Assembly: GCF_033568475.1 (NCBI RefSeq)
Contig: NC_133123.1
Location: 22,492,622 to 22,556,621 of the forward strand
Direction: 5' to 3'
Length of the DNA stretch: 64,000 bases
From: Henckelia pumila
Lineage: Eukaryota > Streptophyta > Magnoliopsida > Lamiales > Gesneriaceae
Positions 37,338 to 50,522 of this stretch are shown here, piece after piece. The notes under the pieces are model-generated. The model was not told the origin of the DNA, did no database searches, and saw nothing but the letters and a program-made list of their open reading frames with translations. Position 1 is the first letter of the stretch. Every line of letters starts with the position of its first letter. Both the position numbers and the translations under genes were made by a program.

Positions 37338-37487
37338 CTTGTGAGACGGTTTCATCCGTGAAACGGATTAACCCTACCCATATATGTAATAATTTTGTCA
37401 TAAATTATAATACTTTTTAATAGATAACTCATATATGATACCCGTCTCATAAAAATGATTTTTGAGACCGTCTCATAGAAGTTTTTG
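37338..37487. mobile_element. MITE-like repeat with GTGAGACGGT / ACCGTCTCAT ends
   Basis: The left end is GTGAGACGGTTTCA and the right end TGAGACCGTCTCATAG. A full-length relative in inverted orientation lies at 62990-63146, sharing the core AACCCTACCCATAT and TTTTTAATAGATAACTCATAT. It sits just upstream of the ABCB28 promoter. Confidence 0.6.
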
Positions 37488-37528
37488 TCTTTATATAAAT
37501 AATTATTTTTTAAAAAAAGAAATACAAT

Positions 37529-37537
37529 TATAAATAG
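37529..37537 (+). promoter_or_regulatory. TATA box candidate of ABCB28
   Basis: TATAAATAG stands 40 bases before the chosen ATG at 37577, which would leave a very short leader. It is an inference from position and sequence only; the start could lie elsewhere. Confidence 0.45.
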
Positions 37538-37576
37538 AATTACCGTTGGAGGTGTGAAACACAGCACCAACCAAAA

Positions 37577-40500
37577 ATGGCAGCTGCTCCTTTGGCTCCT
37601 TCCCCCAACTACTCCACCGCGAAGCACTTCCTCACCCATAAACCACCGAAGATCAACCTTAAACTCAACGAGAATCTGAATCCTCGGAGGATTTCCACGC
37701 CACCCATTTCGATTTCTTGGTCAAAAGCTGGTCAGAGATCAAGAAAGCAGTCAAGAATCACCGGCCACGCCTATGTTTCGGGCGCATTTGACGCAATCGT
37801 GTCAGCAAATGAACCAAGAATCGAGGAATCCGAGGTTGTGGAGCTCCGTCCCATTGATGTGATAAGCTGGGGGCTTCTGTTGAACCTTGTTCTGCGGCAT
37901 AAATGGAGAGTTTTGGCTTCTGTTGTTACTCTTTTGGGTGGCACTATTTGCATGCTCGCTATGCCTGTTTTTTCAGGTATAATGGAATTTTTAGGATTCG
38001 GATATGTAATTTTATATTAATGACGATTCTTGTCTTGATTATTCGGGGATAATAGAGAAGCAAGTATGAAACGGCAATGCATTGCTTGACTGTTCATCCA
38101 TAAGGGACTCTTGGAATATGGTATTTAGTACACATGATTGTTTAGTTAAGAGTCATTTCATATAAATCATGTGAACTATTCAGCACATTTCAGTTTTTGG
38201 TAATATTGATTATTGATCTTGATTATCTTGTGGCTTACTCATTTTCCCGGAACTTCTATTACTATTTTATGATATTGTCTTTTATTCAAATATATTGCTT
38301 TCTATATCATTAGAAAATGGAAATCAATAGAACACACAAATTCGCACGAGGCTTAAATGGACAGATGTAAAATACTTCCTTGCTAGTTATTTCCTCTAAT
38401 TATTTTTGTGCTTTTTTTTTCTTGTCATGACTAATAAGAGACGCGTGGATTACAGTACTATAGATTGAGGTATCAACTTTGAAAGTTATAAATGTTGGGC
38501 ACATTGAATGGGATGTTGTTTCAGGGAGATTCTTCGAAGTATTGATAGGGGCAAGACAGGAGTCTATCTGGAAATTGCTGAGTAGAGTAGGAATCCTATA
38601 CATATTTGAGCCGATTTGTACGGTCATTTTTGTGATAAACATGAGTGCAATATGGGAGAAGGTTTTGACCAGCTTAAGAGCTCAAATATTTCAAATGGTG
38701 TTGATTCAGAAGGTAAATCATAATCCTTTATTATTGTGATAACTCTCACATGTGTTCAGATTAGCTTGCTGAACAAGATTCTACCATTTGCATTTCCTTA
38801 AATGAAGTGTTTTTTCAAGTATTTAACGAAAAAATGAAATAATATATCTTATATAATTTCTCATAATGTTTTAATTTGTATTTGCAGACGGAGTTTTTCG
38901 ACAGGTACAAGGTACACATGCATGATTCTTCAATGTCATGTCTTTTAATTCATTCAGTTATTCAATTGGTGATTCAACTGATCTTATACGACATATTAAA
39001 ATATATAAATATATATATATAGACACACAACATTTTAGTGAACTGCATTCCTAGTATATATTTACAATCTTCTGTTGAAAATCATTATCTTTAAGATGAT
39101 GGTTTTGGTAATTAATACTTGATATCCATTGGTCACTCAAGTTACTTCCAAATATCTTATATTTTGCTTGCTTTCAAATTTTCTCCACTTATAATGTTCT
39201 ACTTCATTTCCACTGCCATCCACTTGTTTTGGTAGCTGACTCTGGTGTACCCCTTTTAGGTCGGCGAACTAACTGCTCTGTTGACATCTGATTTGAGTTC
39301 TCTTAATGACATTGTTAATGAAAATATATCAAGAGATCGAGGTTTCAGGGCATTTTCCGAGGCAAGCTACCCTTCCTTACTCGAGCTTGATATTTATGTC
39401 AAAGTAAATAAAACCTCTTAACTTTGTTTGATTGGTTGATGGAGTTGGCGTAAGTATTCATTACTTTTCTGATTGTATTCTCCAAACTATATAGACATTA
39501 TAACCACTAGCCGTATATTGAACTTATCTCAACTTTTTTATATGGAGCTTTGACTGTGCCTTAAAAATGTTTCATTGCCTTTATCCAGCTCCTTGGGACT
39601 ATGTGCATACTTTTCTCTCTATCTCCTCAGCTTGCTCCAGTTTTGGGCCTGCTCATGCTCACAGTTTCTTTATTAGTTGGTAAGTGTTTCTCTATTTTTT
39701 CTCCCTGAAATGGGGTTCTTTCTTTGATTAGAGGGTTACCTTTATTGGCTTGGAAAGATGTAGAATTTTAGGTGGATTCCAAGTTTCTTGCTAGTAAAAT
39801 GAACAAAGTGACACTTTGTTCATACATCTATTCTGTTAATTATTGATCATATTTGTTTGACCTTGGAATTAAATTCTGTCTTCATATTTCTATTCTTTTG
39901 CTTATCCTATTTCGGGCACTCCACTAATAGACTTGACATTTTTAGCTGTGTACAAGCGAACGACTGTGAGTGTATTTAAAGCTCATGGATCAGTCCAAGC
40001 CTCTATAGCTGACTGTGTTAATGAGACATTCGCTGCCATACGTACAGTACGCTGACTCCTTTGAATGCTAGAGATAAATGTGTTTTGGTTTTGTTTTCTT
40101 CCCTTAGTAGTGCCTAGTACATAGTTTATGTGATATGAATAATGATGTTCATACTTCAGGTAAGATCCTTTGGGGGAGAAAAACGTCAAATGTCAATTTT
40201 TGGACGGCAGGTAGGATCTGTTCATATTATTGTTTTGAATGCTGCTATATTGAATCTCAGGTGCATTGAGGTACTATGTGTTGAATTCGACAGGTTCTTG
40301 AATACGAGAGTAGTGGTATAACTCTAGGGCTATTTAAGTCTGTCAACGAATCTCTAACTAGGGTTGCTGTTTATGTCTCTTTAATGGCCTTGTATTGTCT
40401 TGGAGGAAGCAAAGTAAAATCTGTAAGAATTTCATCCTTTCTTGTCAATTGAGTCACATCCTGCTAGTTATTACACTGATAAGTTTGATGTGTTTCTTAT

Positions 40501-42806
40501 AGGGTGAACTAGCTGTGGGAACCATGGTTTCTTTTATTGGATACACTTTCACGTTGACATTTGCTGTGAGTATGCTCACTTATCTTTTTTCCAGCCGTTG
40601 GATTACTTGATTATCCATAATGTTGTCTAGGTTCAAGGGGTGGTAAACACCTATGGAGATCTTCGTGGGGCTTTTGCTGCTACAGAAAGAATAAACTCTG
40701 TTTTATCCCGTGCCCAAGTTGATGAAGCTCTAGCTTATGCTTTAGAAAAAGACTTGAAGAGAACGAAAGTGCACGACTCTAAACTTGAAACTCTTTTGCT
40801 CAATGGTTCTACTGAGATGACACAAAACAAGAGCTCTGGGTACATGTCTTCCTTAAAATCTGCTAGCAATGTGCGTAGTCTAGCATTCTCCGGTGACATC
40901 TGCCTTGAAGGTATGCATTTTTGTATTATCAATATGTTTTTCATGCTACATTCACGCCTGCAGTTGAAAGGAACTGAATTGAGCTGGGCATACTCCCTTT
41001 TTCACATTTGTGCACAAACTTGAATCTTTTTTAATCTTGATCGAAGCTCAGTTTGAAGATCGAAAAATGAATTGCTTTTAGCTCGAGTTCAACTTGACTT
41101 CTTAGAGTTTGAATTCAAGCTCAATTTGTTTAGTTCTAGTTCTGTGATTTCAAATACAAATCAAATAATAGCTGATCTTATTTAGAGAACTAGCATGCAG
41201 ACTCAATTCTTCTGCACCCCTGTTTACACCTTATCACGCCTCAAATTTCTCTCAATAACAAGAAATTTCCTTTAAAACTCGTAACTCCATGTTCATGCGT
41301 GAGCATACTATTATGCTGGTAAAATTCAAACTCCTTCGACTCTCAACAAATTTTGTTTCATTTTTCAGAAATTCATTTCTCTTACCCTATAAGGCCGGAT
41401 GTGGAAATACTTAAAGGGCTCAATCTCAAGTTAAAATGTGGCACGGTGACTGCTTTAGTTGGCCCCAGTGGTGCAGGCAAAAGTACAGTCGTTCAGCTCT
41501 TATCTCGCTTTTATGAGGTTAGATCCACGGTATACACTATACTAAAATACCACTTTATGTATGCAAAAATGCATAAATAACTGGAGAATGATCTCTGATT
41601 ATTCAGCCAACCAGTGGCCGCATAACTGTTGCTGGGGAGGATCTGCGATCGTTCGATAAAAGTGAATGGGCTCGTGTCGTTTCCATAGTGAATCAAGTAT
41701 CTCTCTGGATCTTTTCTAGTTAAATTTTTCTGAGTTTCATCTGATTTTAGTCAGGTGTCTGAAATTTTATGGTTGCTTCTGATATAGTTTGAACTTTAAG
41801 AATACTTTAAACTGGGGCTACAGGAACCTGTTCTTTTCTCTGTGTCTGTTGGAGAAAACATAGCTTATGGTCTCCCAGACGAATACGTTTCCCAGGAGGA
41901 CGTGATAAAGGCTGCCAAGGCTGCAAACGTTCATGATTTTATAATCTCATTGCCTTTGGTGAGCCACATCTGGCCTTGCAGTGTACTTACTTATATTCTT
42001 GGTTTTTTCTGATCCTTCTTTTTTCTTAAGGGTTACGACACACTAGTCGGGGAGCGTGGGGGTTTGTTAAGTGGGGGACAAAGACAGGTATAACCATTGA
42101 TTCATTCTCTTTCTAGCACAAACTGTCACTTGTTATGCTAATGCTGTGAATGGATTGAGCTAGAGCCTAGCCGCCCGCCTGGGTTCTATAAGTTTCCATT
42201 TTCACCTCAAACTCAAGCTCGTGTAAGATTTTTCAGACTTGAGGTTGAGGTCTTGCAGCTTGAACACTAATAAACAAGCTCACTATGAACAAAAACTATG
42301 AGCCCTGGTCGAGTACTAATCGAGCAGGGATCAGGCTTACTAGGCACGCTTAACATCCACTCACATTGGAAACATTTATAGAATTGATCCCACTTCTATG
42401 TTCCAGAGGATTGCTATTGCAAGGGCCCTTCTGAAGAACGCTCCAATCTTAATTCTTGACGAGGTATACATATATGTGACCAAAATTTTCTAGTATCCTT
42501 CTTCTAAATTAGTCTTCAAAAAACATATTATACGGCACCATATTCAAACATTTCTTGATTTTGCTGCAGGCAACAAGTGCCTTAGACACCGTTAGTGAAC
42601 GCCTCGTTCAGGATGCCTTGAATGTCCTAATGAAGGGACGGACAACGTTGGTAATCGCCCACAGATTGAGCACGGTTCAGAATGCCAATCAAATTGCTCT
42701 GTGTTCGGATGGGAAGATTTCGGAACTAGGGACACACCTTGAGCTGTTAGAAAAGAATGGTCAGTATGCTTCTTTGGTTGGCTCTCAAAGACTTGCATTT
42801 GAGTGA
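37577..42806 (+). CDS. ABCB28: ABCB28-like (TAP-type) plastid half-size ABC transporter
   Basis: Sixteen exons join in frame to 717 residues: 37577-37976, 38525-38712, 38888-38911, 39260-39361, 39589-39679, 39946-40046, 40160-40210, 40294-40422, 40503-40565, 40631-40910, 41369-41517, 41607-41696, 41824-41958, 42031-42087, 42407-42463 and 42570-42806. Residues 1 to about 60 look like a plastid transit peptide (Ser, Pro, Arg-rich). One transmembrane domain follows to about residue 400. The nucleotide-binding domain has Walker [10 protein letters not shown] (508-516), a Q-loop NQEPVLFS, signature LSGGQ (614-618), Walker B ILILDE (D638, E639) and the switch His in IAHRLS (about 670). Length and exon text match Arabidopsis ABCB28 (about 714 residues), whose substrate is not firmly known. 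Intron 4 begins with GC, not GT. The gene looks intact. Confidence 0.93.
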
Positions 42807-44324
42807 TCATTATTCAATATTCTATGATGTATTCTATTGAAATTTTGTGCTGCCAAAAGACTCTTAAGTTAAATATAAGGTTTTTTTTTTCCTCGAATAT
42901 TTTTTTGCCTCGAATATCACATAATGGGATTAGATTTTTAGTTTTTAATGAGTATGAGTATGAGTATGAATATACACTCTTGCTTGATGACATTGTGGCA
43001 AAATTTGTTTGTCATGTTAATATTATGGAAATTGTAATTTTTAGCATTCATTTAGCATTATAAGTTGAATGATTGGGAATCATTTAGAATGTTTATTTTC
43101 AAGAGGATGTGTTCTATTGTATACAGCGCAAGATTGCAAATTGTGTTCTTTCAAGTGGTGTGGTGTCAAGTGAAATTAAACTTTTGGTTGAAATCTAGAA
43201 TATGTAATGCTTCAACCATGATTAATTATTATTTTATTTATATGTTGTCAAATCAAATAAGTGGGAATTTGTCAATTAACTTTTTTATTTTATTAAAGAA
43301 ATGGTTTGTGGAAAACAAAAATAAACATGGCCACGGGTTTTTGGCAAATAATTGGGACGGAACCTGTTCTTTTTATGTTTGAGTTGATTAAGACATTTTT
43401 CTAGCCATCTTTAATTTCCTAATAATGAAGCAATTTGAGCTCAAATTCAATTCAACTTGATTAAAAGTTCAAATTTGAGTTCGATGTTTGCTAATAGTCT
43501 ATATTTGCGCTTCGGTTTAATTTTTTTAGCTCATTCAAAACAATCAAACTCTAAATTTATGTACAAAATACATTCAAACATCAGCTCATATTCGATAATT
43601 TCAAATATAAATGATGTAATCACAAATTCATTGAATCGTTTCCAATTGATGATTTTGAACTTCCTCCTCATAATGGGAATGGAGTGCACAAAATTAAGGC
43701 CTAAAATCACCAAGAGCTTTATGGCATTAAAGTACAATATTTATGTGGCTTATATATTGCGCACACAATAGTAGCTACCCATCATAATCCATTTCAACCA
43801 CCACTCCTAATGTCCAACTATCCTTTATTGCGGCTAACAAGCCCCTTAGAGATTTAGATTCACTTCAAACCACAATTTGTATAGTTCCACTATCCATAAA
43901 GAAATCAAGGAATGACACTTCATAATCAATATGAAAATGAGTCGATAATGAGTTCGAGCTGGTATTCGACAAATCTCCATAATATAGTTCCAATCAAACA
44001 AGTTAAGTTTGAATACGAACATCATCTCGATACTAGTTGTTTCAATTATATCAAGATCGTCATCTCTTTCAAAAAGAAAACAGAAATCGAAATTTCGGAT
44101 GTAATTATTTAGGGTAGCATATTTTTTGCTGGAAAAACAAAATAATGTATTGTCCACTTAGTGTGCTAGGTGGAATGCATAATGGGGAGGACCATGCAAG
44201 TGGGAGATCATTTACTTGAGCCATCTTCAACCATTTGCATGGTTTAATGAAGAAGCTGTAAATCATGAAGAGATGGAAGATTCGCAGTAATGGCGATAAA
44301 TGAACCAACTCCATTGAAGATCAA
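42807..44324. other. Intergenic spacer between ABCB28 and the kinase gene
   Basis: No supported gene lies here; the short frames have no recognisable content. The two flanking genes are convergent, so the stretch contains both 3' ends. The tandem kinase duplication begins at about 44325 (text CAAGAAAGAGTTTTTGACACC, repeated at about 57945). Confidence 0.5.
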
Positions 44325-44529
44325 GAAAGAGTTTTTGACACCTGGTAGAAAATTATAGTGAACTGTGAACTAGCTAGATGAACTAGTTCTGTACATGCGG
44401 CAGTTACTAGATAACAAGAATTTTGTTTAAACATTAAAGACCTTTCATCGGCAAAGGATACATTACTCACGTTATCTTGGCTCGACTACCCCTAGTTTAG
44501 CTTTCCTGAAACCTAGTTGGTTCGATCTT

Positions 44530-47079
44530 TTAACAAACAAGTGAGGATCTAAGTGAGTTGGCTGTAGGGAGATGAGTGCACGATGCCCATCGAATCACTG
44601 ACTCTGTCACCATGACATCAAGTTGCTCGAATTCACCGAGGCTAATCGTGTGGTTCCTTCTGCTGTGGAGACCTAATGTTCGAGCCCCATCAGATGCACT
44701 CTTTCTGACCTCAACTAGTTCCAAGTCCATGTCTCCATCTGCAAAGAGTAGTAAGAAGAGATTGGGGTAAAGGAAAACTCCACTAGATTTGCTAAAGTAT
44801 TGAGTTGATTAGTACAAGATTCTGTTTCCTCACTTAGTCTATGGCACGTTACACCGACACCCTCTAACACATAGTTTAATAATGTGGGTCGTAGACCCGC
44901 ATTAAGGTTTGAACCTTGAGGGGGATATCATGGTAGGGAGTTTATCAGATTATCAAGTCATAACTATTCAAATATTAAGTGTGTTTGATCAGACAAAATC
45001 TCTGCAAGTTGTGATTATTCAGCCTTAGCAGGTCGTAATTAGAGGCTAGAGCAATCCTAAAGGTGTTGTCAAGCCATTTACTCAGGGTAAAGAGACTAAA
45101 CAATTACCTCGAGGAATTAAGTGAAGTCCTGATGAATTTTCCGTTGTATCCAAATCCTCGCCCTCATGCTTAACCACAAAGCTCGATTTGAAAAAAGCAA
45201 AGCTTGGCAGCGCGATGACAGGCAAAGAAAATTCCATGGTATTTGTTCCGGCACTACCATGGAAAGAAAACCCACAAGTTTCCGACAAAGGCGTCGGTGG
45301 GTCTACCATGAAAGAAGAAAACGACGACTTGCACGTGAATGTTGGGGACATAATTTCACCATTGTTGGGCGATCCAATTCCAAAACTAATATCTTGACTT
45401 CTTGTCATGGCATATGGGGAAATACGGCCATTCTCAGAATCCAGTCCGCATTGTTGCTCACCTCTTTTACTTAGATCTCTGAAAAGAGGCATTGTGTTTT
45501 TCACCCAAGAATGATCTGTAAAAAGTTGTGATAGAATGAACAGAGTTTACAAATGATTATAAGGTTGAGTGCAAGATCGTTTCAACAATCATATCTATCT
45601 ATATATGTAATATAATTGTCGAGCCTACCAGAGTAACTACATTTGCCATGGCATAAGATACCAAATTTTCCAATTTCGCACGAAAATTATATTTGATAAC
45701 ATGTAGATCTCTTCCATTACCTATTAGTAATTATAGCATATTTCATCAATTTTTCCATTTTTTCTCAACTAGTTCCTAGGATGGATAAATTTTCAATTTG
45801 TTTATCTATCTAAAAGTAAAAAACCATGATCAAACTAATTATTTAAAAAATAAAAAGATATTATTCATAAAAAACATAAAGTCAATATATTATACACATG
45901 CAACACGTGTGCACTAATGATAGTTACATTGATTACTTCAGATCTCATATTTCGATGAACTCGCTTCTCCGAATATCTAAATATAATCTCTAGTATTCTA
46001 GAAAAAGAATGAAATACTCCGTAAAAGGACTAAAATATTTGAGATAGTAAAAACAAGAGGGAAGAGTAACAATCAAAGAAAAAGAGAATGTGTAGACCTA
46101 CCTAGAACCTGCTGTGCAGTAAGCCGATTCGACGTGTCCCTACAAAGCATTCCTATTATCAATTGCTTTGCTGAATCAGAGATGAAATCCCATGGATTCG
46201 ACTGAAATCTCAAGTCTGCAGCCCGAACAGCATCAAAGATCCTGGACTTCGTTTTCCCCCAAAACGGTGGTATCCCACTCAGAAGAATGTATAAAATCAC
46301 ACCAGCACTCCATACATCAGCAGCCTGATCATATCCTCCTCCAAGAACCTCTGGAGCTATATAGAATGGACTGCCAACCGTACCATGTAACTTCTGTCCT
46401 GTTCTCAAGAAAGGAAAAACAAAAATATCAGGAAATATTTGTCAACATGAAAAACAGCCAGAATTAACAGGGAAGCCAAGTCAGTCGGCACTCGACCTGG
46501 TTTGATGTAGGTTGCAAGCCCAAAATCAGCCACTTTTATCGGTGAAGAAGAGGATTTTGTTGCTAAGAGGATGTTCTCCGGCTTCAAATCTCGATGAACG
46601 ACACCCTTATCATGACAATACATCACCACTTGCATCAAGTGTCGGAAAAGCACCCTGGCCTCAGACTCGGAAAACCTGCCGTGCTTCTCCAACTTGTGAA
46701 AAAGCTCACCTCCAGCACAAAGCTCCATCACTAGATGCACATAATCTTCCTCCTCGTAAACAGCTTTAAGGTCAACCACGTTAGGGTGCCCAGATAAAGT
46801 GCTCATAATTTCGATCTCGAGTTTGATACTTCGCACGTCTTCTTGAGTGACTAACCGATCTTTTGAAATAGACTTGCAAGCTAGAACCTCGCCACTAAAC
46901 TTATCGATACATTCCCGTATGATGCCAAATTGTCCCCAGCCCAAATGTTGTCCGAGATTATACCGATCACTCAAATTCGCAGTCTGGTGGGCATCTAAAA
47001 TAGTTTCCTTCAAGCACGCAACTCGATAGCAATTACATGAACTAAACAATGATTCGGTTTTGCTATTGGCAACAGCCAT
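44530..47079 (-). CDS. PEPKR1: PEPKR1-like Ser/Thr protein kinase (CDPK/PPCK-related)
   Basis: Four exons on the minus strand join in frame: 46497-47079, 46102-46398, 45108-45515 and 44530-44738, giving 498 residues. The start is the first ATG after an in-frame stop. The N terminus has Cys residues (SSCNCYRVAC) that could be acylated. The kinase domain shows a Gly-rich loop LGWGQFG (46-52), catalytic Lys in ACK (69), HRDLKPEN (162-169), DFG (185-187) and an APE motif (YIAPEVL) early in exon 2. There are no EF hands. Exons 3-4 encode a Ser-rich C-terminal tail typical of PEPCK-related kinases, not of true CDPKs. Arabidopsis PEPKR1 is about 522 residues. Substrates are not established here. The gene looks intact and is the functional member of a tandem pair; copy B at 57946-60670 is broken. 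Confidence 0.9.
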
Positions 47080-47730
47080 GCAAAAGTTCGACCTCGAATC
47101 GATCACACAACACCTATCAAGATCTGAGCTTTTAATATCTGAAAGCTCTAATTATCACCTAAACCACAGGAATTTGCTGTGCCCTGACCAGAAATTCAAT
47201 ATGGTCAAGTGAAATGACTTAGCTTCTGCACATGAGATATATACTCATTGTATCAATCTTAAAAAAGCCAAAGGAAAAACCCGTAGCCCGAGAATCTTCA
47301 TCTCCTCCCAATTTAACTGGATCTGAAAATTTCATAAGAGCAAAGGCATTTAACCTCTGGAGTAAGACCACGATTTCACCAAACTGAGGGTAAAAGAAGA
47401 AGCAAAACTAAAGCTAAGCCTTAATTTATTAAGATCGCAAAGATAAAAACTAAAACTAAACTACTCAATTAACCAAAACTCTTGGAGCATTTAGAACATT
47501 GTAGGACACAACACCAACTAAATCAAGTACAGAAAACCGCAAACATGAAACTATCGAAAATTCCCAATATGAGACAAAGCCAAATGGACAGACAAAGGAG
47601 AAATTCGAAAAAACGAAAGCAAAAAATTTCCCCCACCCACAAACCTTAACTTGAAAAAAGATGAAATTCAGAAAAGCCCACCAAAATTTGAACTCAAAGA
47701 AGCATTCCCAGATCAAGTCTTTATTACTTG
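47080..47730 (-). promoter_or_regulatory. 5' flank of PEPKR1, down to the PER1-derived junction
   Basis: This presumed leader and promoter region of the kinase has no clear TATA box. In unit B, sequence matching about 47055-47625 is missing, so the flank and start codon were lost there. The PER1-derived fragment begins at about 47731. Confidence 0.45.
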
Positions 47731-48222
47731 ACAAGCTAATTCAAATCCTCTGCAATTTCAGTAGCAATCTGCTGCAAGCTAACCCAGAAAATAGCCCCAA
47801 TTTCGACAGCTCCAGCAACTCTTACAATTACAAGCTATCTCACTCGATTCACTGACTCTACTCCAAAGTCCAAACTCAATAGTTCAAACATTCGATACTA
47901 CAAATAAATGATGTACACCACCCAAGAATATGCACACAACTCGAAACATGGACGAAAATCAAGATTTAAGACACAAAGGGAAGCTTATTAAGACAATATT
48001 TCTAACGCTTACTGGTAAATCGGATCAGTATCACCGGGGCTTGAGCTGAGCAATCCTGTAAAGCACAAGAGGGATGCCAAGAAAAGAGCAAAACAACGTC
48101 TTGCCATCATATTTGTGCACACCCTTAGCGACATGAACCGAGACAGAAGATGTAAAAAAGTCAATTTGCTAAATGGGCTTTCGAAAGATGAGATTTTTCC
48201 ACAAAGATTCGATAGTGAACGA
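47731..48222 (-). pseudogene. PER1 5' fragment (exon 1, part of intron 1 and promoter), unit A
   Basis: This matches part of 26788-27680 of the PER1 locus but lacks an inner stretch of intron 1. The exon-1 copy at 48013-48107 keeps the start codon, an open signal-peptide frame of 31 codons and a GT splice donor. No other PER1 exon is present, so no PER1 protein can be made. It lies about 930 bases upstream of the kinase ATG in the same orientation. Its promoter part is cut at 48222 by an insertion and resumes at 57861. Confidence 0.8.
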
Positions 48223-48354
48223 GGTCATCTCCAAGACTCCAACCCAATACGTTATTTATTATATTTATTTTGGTGTGATACTTAACTTAAATAGAGTGTA
48301 ATTTATATCTTAAATACAAAATTCATCTCGAACCCGGTTCGGTCGCGTTAAGAG

Positions 48355-48556
48355 AGGGCTGGAATACCGAACCAAAATACCGATTTTTTGAAATATCGTA
48401 CCAAATTTTTTTCGACATATAGATATTTTTTTGGTATATTGAATTTTTTTGAGGTAGTATGAATTTTTTTGATATCAAAATTTTAGAATTTCAATATCGG
48501 TATGAATTTTTTTCATACCAATATTTTTAATACGCTATACCGAAAACCCACCCCTA
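48355..48556. mobile_element. hAT-type MITE, same family as 21204-21428
   Basis: The element starts AGGGCTGGAATACCG and ends CGAAAACCCACCCCTA. The flanking octamers GTTAAGAG and GTTAGGAC match at six of eight positions, so this is an older copy. The following GAGCCCTAACCCAGCCAGAGTTT text recurs inverted at about 57175-57215. Confidence 0.65.
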
Positions 48557-49656
48557 GTTAGGACAGAGCCCTAACCCAGCCAGAGTTTGACACACGTGTC
48601 ACAATCTTTTTAATAAAAAAATTGTTATTTTTTTAAAAACAATAATAATTTTTTACCATGACCTATGAAATCTAACCCACCCATGAGGCCATGACCCAGC
48701 CGCTGTCACCGTAGGTACTTAATGTAACATATTTATCTTATTTTAATTTAATCCGTCGAGTTTATTATGTAATGAAACTACTTCTAAATTTTATTTGAAA
48801 ATTGATCCAATTATGTGGGTTCCACATCAATCATGTGGGGTCCATATCATTTGGACAATCACATGTTTCCATCTATTTTATGAGGTAAAACTCATGAGAT
48901 AGGATCGAATTTTTCGATGTGGGACACACGCCTAATTGTCTATATCGTTCATCAAAGAATTAGTAAATAAATAAATTAATATGCTGATAGGTTTTTATTT
49001 TCCAACATCTATACAACAAATCTTGGAACAATATTGAATAAGTTAAAAGAAAAATACTTTCTTTCTGTATTAGTTTCACCAGTTTTGTTCCTATTTTTTA
49101 ATTCTAGATTTTTTTTCAAGATTACTCAATGCATTTCGATTTTCAAATGAAACTCTTAAATTCATAAATGGTTTTTTTTTTTTTATCATGAATGTGGGTC
49201 TATTCTCTTGATATCAATTTTCCACATCCTTACTCGTAACAGTTATATTTTGTTGTCTATAAAATATATTAATTTAAGTTGAGATATCATATATTCACTA
49301 TTGATAAATTATCAAACGTTTGTGTATTTAGTTGGAGAAGTTTTATTTTTGACACCGGAATGTGCAATTTGATCTCTTTCACTTTTTTGTATTTTTTGGG
49401 ACATGATGATAATAACCGATGGTTGTGGATTTGAAGGTGTTTGGTGATTATCGAATTATGTTAATTGTTATTTATTTATGTACGCGTTTTGGTGATATGT
49501 TATTGAATTGCGTTACTGAAGATTGTTATTTAGTTTTGGTGATTATTGAACATTGTTATTTAGTTTTGGTGATTTATATTCTGTCAATGTTATATAGTTA
49601 CTTTTGTTTGATGAACTTTTTGGAAATTTTGTAAACATTTTGGTGATATATTTTGC
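48557..49656. other. Spacer inside the transposon nest
   Basis: AT-rich, with no gene recognised. It includes the CCCAGCCAGAGTTTGACAC repeat that recurs inverted near 57180, and ends with TATATTTTGC, the left target duplicate of the Mutator element. Confidence 0.5.
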
Positions 49657-49823
49657 GGGATAATGCCCATTTTCGTCCCTCTTATTTGTGACTTATCCAA
49701 AAATAGTCCCTCGACTTATCGGGCCGCTTAAATGGTCCTTCGTCTTTCATAAATTTTCCGCATTTGGTCCCTCCCGTCAACTCGACGTTAAATTTTCACG
49801 GTGATGAAGGCCCACATCCATAT
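49657..49823 (+). repeat. Left TIR of the MULE
   Basis: 167 bases, inverted copy of 55686-55852 with about one mismatch; it contains the phrases TTTCGTCCCTC, ATAGTCCCTCGACTTATC and TTTGGTCCCTCCCGTC. Confidence 0.93.
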
Positions 49824-50522
49824 TTCTATCATTTTTCTCAAATTCTAACTCTTATCACGTGTTGCCCCAATTCAAAACCCTAGAACACACCATTTCTTCC
49901 AGCTGAGTTAGAAGATCGGGTCATCTCTTTCAAATCCAAATCTCGCTTAAGGTAAATGCTTGCATATATAATTATTTGGTAGAAGCTGCAGATTAAATTT
50001 GACTGAGATGAATATTCTAGCTAACACCTCACGAGTCAGAAATTACTTGATGGAAATTTGAGTTAGGATTTCTTTGGTTTTTGTGAAAATGGCAATTGAA
50101 GCCCAGAACTACCATAGGTATACATCTTGAAGGGAAATGGTGATGAGGTGGTTGCTGAATTGAGTCCCTTGATACCCACTTTTTCACTGTTCTACTCTGT
50201 TTTCTATCAAATTCATGTATTTTTTGCTCTATGTTTGATCTAGTACAACCGTTATTGTAATAAGTGAGAATAATATCAAACATGAAAATTTAATGAATTA
50301 AATTGTGGCTTAGTATTAGTTTATGCCAAAAAAAATGTTCTAGGCAGCCTGTTATATGATATAAAATTTCATGAATTAAATTGTTGTTATATGATATAAA
50401 ATAATAGTTTGTTTACGGTGTAGGTGATTTTCCTTATTTTCAACATGAGAGGAAACAATCTGCTGTTGAATATCATGGAGGCAAACATCTCTCAATAGTT
50501 TATAAGCAGCATTTGCAAAATT

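Larger units (their letters stand above)
44325..48222 (-). repeat. Duplication unit A: kinase gene plus PER1 5' fragment
   Basis: This stretch matches unit B (about 57945-61965) in the same order and orientation. Unit A continues after a 9.6 kb insertion at 57861-57944, where the missing end of its PER1-derived part is found, directly joined to the start of unit B. This shows a head-to-tail tandem duplication. Confidence 0.8.

Noticed and set aside
45166-46769. Plus-strand frames of 70-100 codons across the kinase gene
   Set aside because: They are shadows of the minus-strand kinase exons; the same frames recur over the pseudogene copy.
47080-47106. Longer kinase N terminus beginning at 47106
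   Set aside because: The first codon there is GTG, not ATG. The first true ATG in frame after an upstream stop is at 47077-47079.
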